From the NCBI GenBank assembly GCA_937876385.1, contig CALFHQ010000600.1, positions 1 to 6,183 on the forward strand: a stretch of 6,183 nt of DNA, in the 5' to 3' direction. The translations under genes were made by a program, and so were the position numbers. The stretch's first letter is position 1; the number at the start of each line of letters is the position of its first letter. Under the pieces are notes generated by a model that saw only the letters and a list, made by a program, of their open reading frames with translations, ran no database searches and was not told the origin of the DNA. Shown in pieces: positions 1-4,114 of the stretch. Origin of the DNA: an uncultured Pseudomonadota bacterium (GTDB lineage Bacteria; Myxococcota_A; UBA9042; CAIXZC01).

Positions 1-1
1 G

Positions 2-1282
2 CCCTACATACGCATGACCTGGGAGCAGGTCGCTGCACGATTCAAGACCACCGGTTTCGACCAGGCAGCGACCCTCGCCTTGAAGGATGAACCCGCAGTC
101 TCCACCGAGTTGGAAGCGTCCATCTGGTTCCCCTTTGCCGGCGCCCACAACGAAGGCGTGGACCTCATGAAGCTCAAGAAGAACGGCAACTTCGACACCA
201 GCTCGGTGCGCGTCTTCACCTGGTACTCGAAAGCCCTCAAACAGTGGGGGATGGTCGATCCGGCAACTTCTTTGCCATCCAGCGTGGAACTGGAACATCG
301 TCTCTTTGTCACTGCAGCGGTGGTCAACTACCTCGATCCCCAATCCCCGGAAGGGGGTGGAACCCGCAGCTACACGGTGGGTTGGGAGCTTCTGGACGAC
401 ACCGATGGCTTGAAGTACAGAGGCACCCCTCAGAAGGTGGACTTGAAGGGAGGCGAGTTCCGGGACAACCTGAAACTCATCGACTTGCCTCGGGGGTTCC
501 CGCTGGATAGCGAGTTGAGCCATTCGGGAACCTACAAACTGCGAGTCTACATCGAAGACAGCCTGGGAGAACACGACCAGGCCAGCTTCCAATTCAAAGT
601 CGACCCGGTGTGCGGCGACGGCTACTGCGACTCTCCGGCCGAGGACGACTGGAGCTGCCCGGAAGACTGCGAGTACGAGTGCGGAAATGGGAAATGCAAC
701 ACCCCCGAAGAGCACCTGTACAACTGCCCGGAAGACTGCGGCGATGTGTGTGGTGATGGTTTCTGCACAGGACCAGAGACTGCCGACGACTGTGTGGAAG
801 ACTGCCACTGCGGAGACCACGTGTGCCAGGAGGAGTATGGGGAGAAGGAGGACTGTTCGTCTGACTGCACCTGCGGCAACGGGTATTGCCAGGAGTACGA
901 GGACGACGACAACTGCCACGAGGACTGCCACTGTGGAAACGGCAAGTGTGAGCCCGAGATGGACGAGACCATCGATTCGTGCAGCAAAGACTGCTACTGC
1001 GGAGATGGCGACTGTCAAAATGGGGAAGGGGACGACCCCTCGGACTGTCCAGAGGACTGTGGTTTCTGCGGCGACGGCCACTGCTTCAACGAAATCAAGG
1101 GTGGGGAAGAGAGCGCCATGAACTGCACCGACGACTGCGGCTTCTGCGGCAACGGCACCTGCGAACCCGACAAAGACGAGTGCAAACTGGACGAAGTCTA
1201 CGGCCTCGCCTGCATGGCGGACTGCTGTACCCCCGACATCCAATGCCCAGATGTGTCTCAGGGTTTCTGCGAACCCTGGTAG
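2..1282 (+). CDS. Cysteine-rich repeat protein, probably extracellular, 5' end missing
   Basis: The frame is open to the left edge of the window. The first ATG (position 14) has no Shine-Dalgarno sequence before it, so the true start is very probably upstream and the signal peptide is not visible. Residues are numbered from that ATG (422 aa). Residues 1-196 have no recognised family; about 110-197 alternate polar and hydrophobic strands and end in a stretch (GTYKLRVYIEDSLGEHDQ) that looks like the last strands of an Ig- or cadherin-like beta-sandwich, a weak call. Residues 200-422 are nine tandem repeats of the form CG[DN]GxC-(8-14)-CxxDC, very acidic, with 40 cysteines in 223 residues. Such repeats are common in predicted exported proteins of Myxococcota and are presumably disulphide-bonded; surface location and metal binding are inferred. 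TAG stop at 1280-1282, 44 bp from the convergent membrane-protein gene. Confidence 0.85.
   Translation, partial: PYIRMTWEQVAARFKTTGFDQAATLALKDEPAVSTELEASIWFPFAGAHNEGVDLMKLKKNGNFDTSSVRVFTWYSKALKQWGMVDPATSLPSSVELEHRLFVTAAVVNYLDPQSPEGGGTRSYTVGWELLDDTDGLKYRGTPQKVDLKGGEFRDNLKLIDLPRGFPLDSELSHSGTYKLRVYIEDSLGEHDQASFQFKVDPVCGDGYCDSPAEDDWSCPEDCEYECGNGKCNTPEEHLYNCPEDCGDVCGDGFCTGPETADDCVEDCHCGDHVCQEEYGEKEDCSSDCTCGNGYCQEYEDDDNCHEDCHCGNGKCEPEMDETIDSCSKDCYCGDGDCQNGEGDDPSDCPEDCGFCGDGHCFNEIKGGEESAMNCTDDCGFCGNGTCEPDKDECKLDEVYGLACMADCCTPDIQCPDVSQGFCEPW
611..1279 (+). repeat. Nine tandem four-cysteine protein repeats
   Basis: This is a protein-level repeat array. Repeat units begin at Cys 200, 223, 246, 266, 287, 307, 329, 352 and 378 (numbered from the ATG at 14), a spacing of 20-26 residues. 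Each unit has a CG[DN] start (the fourth reads CGDH), a second Cys five residues on, then a variable acidic segment and a terminal CxxDC. The last unit is longer and irregular, with eight cysteines including an adjacent pair at 404-405. The DNA copies have diverged, so this is an old protein repeat and not a recent DNA duplication. It resembles, but is not identical in spacing to, the DUF4215-type Cys repeats of myxobacteria. Confidence 0.9.
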
Positions 1283-1326
1283 TCAGAGGAGAACCCGGAA
1301 GCGAACTGGAACACCGGAAGAACGGC

Positions 1327-1686
1327 TCACCCCTGAACGGGAGAACAAAGGGGGAGCAAGGGCAGGAGCCAGGCCCACTGGATGAGCAGCACCCACAAAA
1401 TGGAGAGGAGCCAGGAAAGGGTGACGCTCCATTGGAGGAGAGTGGGTCGATTTCGCTTCAGCGCCCACAAACCTGTGACCCCGAGGACGATGGGGACGGC
1501 CAGCCAGAACCACCGAGCTTCGTAGCAGAACAGGGTGATTTGTGGCAGCAGGTTCAGGCGATCCTCGGAGAAGTTGCAGGGGAGCACCAGTGTGAGCAAG
1601 GAGTCGTTGTAGGCGATCCCCCAGAAGGCAACTGCCACCGCTGCGATTATGGACCCACCCAACCGAACGACGTCTTTCATCCGCAT
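1327..1686 (-). CDS. Small integral membrane protein, unknown function
   Basis: No family is recognised. The start at 1686 is chosen because GGAGGG (1699-1694) lies seven bases before it; the open frame runs upstream to 1731 but those ATGs lack a ribosome site. The 119-aa product has three likely membrane helices: about residues 8-26, 57-76 and 83-113. The last is very rich in Trp and Leu (WLLSILWVLLIQWAWLLPLLPL) and long enough to be kinked at its prolines. Between helices 1 and 2 is a polar stretch of about 30 residues with two Cys (37 and 54). A short basic segment (KRNR, 77-80) joins helices 2 and 3, so by the positive-inside rule it is probably cytoplasmic. It lies convergent to the Cys-repeat gene and divergent from the lipoprotein gene. 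The membrane character argues that this frame, not the overlapping minus frame ending at 1283, is the real gene. Confidence 0.72.
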   Translation of the reverse strand: MRMKDVVRLGGSIIAAVAVAFWGIAYNDSLLTLVLPCNFSEDRLNLLPQITLFCYEARWFWLAVPIVLGVTGLWALKRNRPTLLQWSVTLSWLLSILWVLLIQWAWLLPLLPLCSPVQG

Positions 1687-1701
1687 TTTCCGGCCCTCCA
1701 C

Positions 1702-1741
1702 GTATGTTGCAAGCATACACCGTGAAGGCAAAGTTTTTCAG
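1702..1741 (-). promoter_or_regulatory. Possible promoter with palindrome for the membrane-protein gene
   Basis: On the minus strand CTGAAA (1741-1736, 4/6 to the -35 consensus) lies 18 bases before TATGCT (1717-1712, 4/6 to the -10). The transcript would begin near 1705 and have a leader of about 20 bases. An inverted repeat, GTATG-N7-CATAC (1702-1718), covers the -10 and start region, where a repressor could bind. Both elements are short and the match is modest. Confidence 0.3.
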
Positions 1742-1763
1742 TGATTTGTTACACTCTTGTGAC

Positions 1764-1792
1764 TTGGTCGAGGGCAGTGGCAGGTGTACGAT
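1764..1792 (+). promoter_or_regulatory. Weak candidate promoter for the small lipoprotein gene
   Basis: TTGGTC (1764-1769) and TACGAT (1787-1792) are separated by 17 bases. They match the sigma70 -35 and -10 consensus at 3/6 and 4/6. Transcription would start near 1799, giving a leader of about 45 bases to the ATG at 1844. Only the spacing and position support it. Confidence 0.22.
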
Positions 1793-1843
1793 TTGACGCA
1801 TAGCCAAACCGTTTTGCGAACCGGACGAAACCAGGAGCACGAT

Positions 1844-2263
1844 ATGAGCATGGGATTTCACGAAACGATTCTCGTCGTCGTGGTGACCGTCGGACTTTCA
1901 GGGTGCGACCTGGGCGCCACCAGTCAGCAAGCGACGTCAACTCAGAAATCCCCCAGCGGGAAGTACTTTCTGTCCGTGCCCATTGAGGAGCAGACTACCG
2001 ACCCGAACTACGAAGGCACCAAAGTCTGGAAAGTAACGATCTCGGATTCGGAAGGGAAGGTCGTGTACAAGGATGAAGACTCCACCATGGTTGGCAACTT
2101 GAAGATCTATTGGGGTTGGGACCAGAGTGATCGGGTCTGGGTGTACAACTCGGACGACGGAGCCATCTGGCGATTTGAGCGTGAACCGAACGGATGGAAG
2201 AAGGTCCGTTCGAAGAAGAACGACGGAATCCCCGAGGGGATCCTCCCCGATTACGCCCGTTAG
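1844..2263 (+). CDS. Small lipoprotein, unknown function
   Basis: The start at 1844 is chosen because AGGAG (1833-1837) lies six bases upstream; the frame could be extended to a GTG at 1784, which has no clear ribosome site. The 139-aa product begins with a hydrophobic segment and a lipobox LSGC, making Cys21 the probable lipidated residue. The n-region has no Lys or Arg before the hydrophobic core, which is unusual. Asp at +2 (Cys21-Asp22) is the inner-membrane retention signal in enterics; whether that holds in this organism is unknown. Residues 22-36 are a Ser/Thr/Gln linker. The mature domain starts with SPSGKYFLSVPIE and contains a Trp/Tyr-rich core (YWGWDQSDRVWVYNSDDGAIWRF, about 89-111), like the repeated strands of a small beta domain or a single propeller blade. 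I cannot name a function. Confidence 0.82.
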   Translation: MSMGFHETILVVVVTVGLSGCDLGATSQQATSTQKSPSGKYFLSVPIEEQTTDPNYEGTKVWKVTISDSEGKVVYKDEDSTMVGNLKIYWGWDQSDRVWVYNSDDGAIWRFEREPNGWKKVRSKKNDGIPEGILPDYAR

Positions 2264-2304
2264 GTCTTACATCCAAAGGACCTTCTCAGTTTCCCGGGGC
2301 CGCC

Positions 2305-2364
2305 GCACTGAAGGTGCCAGCGGACCGGAGGCCTACAGCGTGCGCCCCGAGGCACTTTCAGCGC
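2305..2364. repeat. Imperfect 14-bp inverted repeat between convergent genes
   Basis: Arms 2305-2318 (GCACTGAAGGTGCC) and 2351-2364 (GGCACTTTCAGCGC) pair over 14 positions: 12 Watson-Crick pairs, one G-U and one mismatch, around a 32-base loop. The left arm can also fold on itself (GCAC-tgaag-GTGC). This structure competes with the GC hairpin at 2344-2372, because both use the bases 2351-2353 and 2363-2364. No open frame here looks real. Confidence 0.5.
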
Positions 2365-2372
2365 CACGGGGC
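2344..2372. terminator. GC-rich hairpin, possible terminator between convergent genes
   Basis: GCCCCG (2344-2349) pairs with CGGGGC (2367-2372). Inside, after an A-A mismatch, GGC (2351-2353) pairs with GCC (2363-2365) around a nine-base loop. It sits 81 bases after the lipoprotein stop and 37 bases past the pentapeptide-gene stop on the other strand. No T-tract follows on either strand, so it is not a standard intrinsic terminator; the position between two convergent genes is the main reason to list it. Confidence 0.3.
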
Positions 2373-2408
2373 ATTGGAAGCTGATTGGTCAGTAAGAGAT
2401 GTGCGAAT

Positions 2409-2996
2409 CTACTTCTGGCGACCCCGTCGTCCCTCGGGTTCGTCCAGTGTGATACCGAAGGGGAGAAGGAGGGCGAGGGCTTCGGGGGAGGCGAATTTGG
2501 CCCCTTGGAGTTGATTGCGCCGAGGATCCACGAGGTAGCCGGAAGCTCGCCGGAAATCGGCTTGCTTCAGGGAACAGTCGGAGAAGAGGGATTCGGAAAA
2601 GCGGGACCCACGGAAGGTTGCTTTGGACAAATTGCACTGCTCGAACTGGGTTCCGGTGACTTCGCAGTTTTCCATGTGAAGTCGGGCCAGAGCCAGATTC
2701 GAAAAGACGCAATACACCAAGCGGCAATCTTCGAACGACATGTCTGTGGCGAGGGGGTTCAATTCACCAAAGTTGGCTCCCACGATCTTGCACGTCTCGA
2801 AACGGACATCTCGGAATCCGGCCCCAGCCAACCGAATTCCCGACAGGTTGCACCCTTCGAAGGTCACGTCGACAAAGCGGGAGCCTTCCCATCGCACCTC
2901 TGAAAAGTCGCAATTGGAGAAGGTGCATTCGTGAAACTCCTCCCCGGTCAGGTCTTGCCCCCGGAAACTCTTCCCTGAAATCTGTTGCCCTTCCAT
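2409..2996 (-). CDS. Pentapeptide-repeat protein, Qnr/McbG-like
   Basis: This 195-aa protein is almost wholly pentapeptide repeat, a right-handed square beta-helix. A Leu/Phe (or Ile/Trp) occupies every fifth position without a miss from residue 6 to 76. The pattern is broken at 77-87 (GELNPLATDMS), shifts phase by two, and then runs from 88 to 148 with Met or Val at 108 and 113. All nine cysteines sit two residues before a central residue, as is frequent in Qnr proteins. Residues 149-185 form a likely cap (ASGYLVDPRRNQLQGAKF and PEALALLLPFGITLD) seen in many bacterial pentapeptide proteins. Members such as Qnr, MfpA and McbG mimic DNA and act on gyrase or topoisomerase IV; most family members are uncharacterised, so gyrase protection is inference. 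There is no signal peptide, so it is cytoplasmic. Start 2996 has a GGAGGGAGG site (3009-3001). It probably shares a transcript with the VOC-SRPBCC gene. Confidence 0.9.
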   Translation of the reverse strand: MEGQQISGKSFRGQDLTGEEFHECTFSNCDFSEVRWEGSRFVDVTFEGCNLSGIRLAGAGFRDVRFETCKIVGANFGELNPLATDMSFEDCRLVYCVFSNLALARLHMENCEVTGTQFEQCNLSKATFRGSRFSESLFSDCSLKQADFRRASGYLVDPRRNQLQGAKFASPEALALLLPFGITLDEPEGRRGRQK

Positions 2997-3000
2997 GTCG

Positions 3001-3036
3001 CCTCCCTCCGCCGATTCTACTGAGCCTTATCGGCGG
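3001..3036 (-). promoter_or_regulatory. Ribosome site and perfect 8-bp hairpin before the pentapeptide gene
   Basis: Reading the minus strand, CCGCCGAT (3036-3029), a 13-base loop and ATCGGCGG (3015-3008) form a perfect 8-bp stem. Its 3' arm overlaps the first two bases of the Shine-Dalgarno tract GGAGGGAGG (3009-3001), four bases before the ATG. The stem could therefore limit ribosome access, or the DNA palindrome could be an operator. No T-tract follows, so it is not an obvious terminator for the upstream gene. A TAGAAT resembling a -10 box (3019-3014) lies inside, without a matching -35. Confidence 0.5.
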
Positions 3037-3067
3037 TTCTGGTCGAAATCGTGACCTTCGCCGCAAG

Positions 3068-3961
3068 TCATGAGTCCGATGCAGACCAGCCCAGCGGTCC
3101 CTCTCTAAAGCGACGCTCCAGCCTGCTCAAGACCAACTCCCAGGCGCGGTCAAAATACGCCAACCCTTCCTCCCATTCCCCGCCGGATTTCCAGCCGGAC
3201 TGCTTCAGATGGACTCGTGTGACCGAGGGCGAGAGAGCTTCCAGACGAAGGTCCACACGTGTGTGCTCGTTGCGAATGGATGGGAGTGTGGGAGGGAAAT
3301 TCCAGGAGAAGGCGAGGTGCTCGGGTGGATCCAAATGGAGGAAGGTGCATCCTTCGCTACCTCGGCTTCCTTCCGGGGCTTCCAAGAGGAAGTACATCTC
3401 GTAGGCACCCCCGACTGTTCGGTCCATGCGAGCGTCCGGGGCAAGGAAGCTCTTGACCCCTTCAAGCGTGGTGAAGGCGTCGAAAACCTGCATTGCCGTT
3501 GCTCCAACTTCCACTTCTCTTTCCAAGACGATGGCCGGCGGGAGGGTGTCTTCAATTTCGCCAGTCAGGGGGCGAGCAACGACCACCACGTTTCCATCGG
3601 GGTCGGCGAAGTACGCGGCTTCGTCCCCCCACGGTCTGGGACACTTCTCCACCAGGACCCGGGCTCCAGCCTTTCGCAATCGCTCGATGCTTTGGTCCAA
3701 GTCTTCCACATGGAAGTACAGTTCCGTTGCACTGGTGGAGTGTGCCGCTGCCTGGGTTGGAATCCGACCCGTGTTCTTGCTGAAGCCGTCGCGTTGGTAT
3801 ACCGCCAGCGCTCCCCCGTCCGCCAAATCGAATTCCACGAGGACAGGCACATCCGTCCTCCGTTTCCAGCCAAAAGCTGCTTCGTAGAAAGCGGCGGAAC
3901 GGCTCACGTCGTTCACTGCCAGCAGAATCATCGAGAGCTTCGCATCGGAGACATCAGCCAT
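3068..3961 (-). CDS. VOC (glyoxalase-fold) and AHSA1/SRPBCC fusion protein
   Basis: The start at 3961 is chosen for the GAGG site seven bases upstream and because the VOC domain begins at once; the frame extends to 4045 but that part would overlap the promoter region. The 297-aa protein has two domains. Residues 9-131 are a VOC domain of the glyoxalase/bleomycin-resistance/dioxygenase fold (MILLAVNDVSRSAAFYEAAFGW at the start, AAYFADPDGNVVVVARP at the end). The usual first-strand His and the final metal-binding Glu after DPDGN are absent (Leu/Val), so a metal enzyme of the glyoxalase I type is unlikely. Residues 145-285 are an AHSA1-like SRPBCC domain, with VFDAFTTLEGVKSFLAPDA, VGGAYEMYF, GSRGSEG and FSWNFPP. 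Both folds bind small ligands; no substrate can be read from the sequence. There is no signal peptide, so it is cytoplasmic. The pentapeptide-repeat gene follows 71 bp downstream. Confidence 0.9.
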   Translation of the reverse strand: MADVSDAKLSMILLAVNDVSRSAAFYEAAFGWKRRTDVPVLVEFDLADGGALAVYQRDGFSKNTGRIPTQAAAHSTSATELYFHVEDLDQSIERLRKAGARVLVEKCPRPWGDEAAYFADPDGNVVVVARPLTGEIEDTLPPAIVLEREVEVGATAMQVFDAFTTLEGVKSFLAPDARMDRTVGGAYEMYFLLEAPEGSRGSEGCTFLHLDPPEHLAFSWNFPPTLPSIRNEHTRVDLRLEALSPSVTRVHLKQSGWKSGGEWEEGLAYFDRAWELVLSRLERRFREGPLGWSASDS

Positions 3962-3992
3962 TGAGTCACCTCTCTGTTCAACGTGTTGTCGG

Positions 3993-4021
3993 TTGACCAT
4001 CATAGGCTGGCCGACGATACA
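3993..4021 (+). promoter_or_regulatory. Candidate promoter for the phosphoesterase lipoprotein gene
   Basis: TTGACC (3993-3998, 5/6 to -35) is followed after 17 bases by GATACA (4016-4021, 3/6 to -10). The predicted start is near 4028, giving a leader of about 87 bases that opens with the hairpin at 4029-4051. GTCGG (3988-3992) and CCGAC (4011-4015) form an inverted repeat across it. The weak -10 suggests low activity or a need for an activator. Confidence 0.35.
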
Positions 4022-4027
4022 GGTCAA
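3999..4027 (-). promoter_or_regulatory. Probable sigma70-type promoter for the VOC-SRPBCC gene
   Basis: On the minus strand TTGACC (4027-4022, 5/6) is followed after exactly 17 bases by TATGAT (4004-3999, 5/6). The transcript would start near 3992 and have a leader of about 30 bases containing the GAGG site. This is the best promoter match found in the window. It overlaps the plus-strand candidate head to head, so the two RNA polymerases could not bind together. Confidence 0.6.
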
Positions 4028-4028
4028 A

Positions 4029-4051
4029 GGGGCCTTGCACCCCAAGGCTCC
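4029..4051 (+). other. Leader hairpin 1 upstream of the phosphoesterase gene
   Basis: GGGGCCTTG (4029-4037) pairs with CAAGGCTCC (4043-4051) over nine base pairs (one G-U) with a five-base loop. It would begin at the very 5' end of the predicted plus-strand transcript, where such stems often protect mRNA. Read on the minus strand it is followed by only three Ts, so it is a poor terminator in that direction. Confidence 0.4.
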
Positions 4052-4075
4052 AGTGGTTAGGATTCATGCCGTGTT

Positions 4076-4094
4076 TCGGCGGCTGCTCCGCCGA
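4076..4094 (+). other. Leader hairpin 2 upstream of the phosphoesterase gene
   Basis: TCGGCGG (4076-4082), loop CTGCT and CCGCCGA (4088-4094) form a perfect seven-base-pair stem. It ends 11 bases before the GGAGG ribosome site (4106-4110) and 20 bases before the ATG. The arms are the same 7-mer found in the hairpin at 3008-3036, in the opposite order. Confidence 0.45.
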
Positions 4095-4114
4095 CTTCCC
4101 ATCCTGGAGGTTCC

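Noticed and set aside
622..1121. Long open frames on both strands across the Cys-repeat region
   Set aside because: They are low-complexity shadows (Ser/Gln-rich on the minus strand, Thr/Arg/Ala-rich on the plus strand) produced by the repeated Cys/Asp/Glu codons of the real frame.
611..1279. Cys-repeat region as a DNA-level tandem repeat or phase-variable array
   Set aside because: Unit length varies from 20 to 26 codons and the nucleotide copies are diverged, so slippage or recombination between units is not suggested.
1283..1861. Minus-strand 192-residue open frame overlapping the membrane protein and running into the lipoprotein start
   Set aside because: Its translation is Arg/Pro/His-rich without domain-like pattern and it crosses the divergent intergenic region. 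The competing frame at 1327-1686 has clear membrane helices and a good ribosome site.
2127..2903. Plus-strand open frames in the lipoprotein 3' end, the gap and opposite the pentapeptide gene
   Set aside because: The translations are Arg/Pro/Gly-rich or lack pattern, while the minus strand has an unbroken pentapeptide repeat. I did not accept a coding gene in 2264-2408.
3014..3019. TAGAAT on the minus strand as the -10 of a separate promoter for the pentapeptide gene
   Set aside because: No -35-like hexamer stands 16-18 bases upstream, and a start there would place the 5' end inside the ribosome site.
3209..3964. Plus-strand 251-residue open frame opposite the VOC-SRPBCC gene
   Set aside because: It is an antisense shadow of a gene with two recognisable domains. 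Its translation shows no family pattern and it has no convincing ribosome site.
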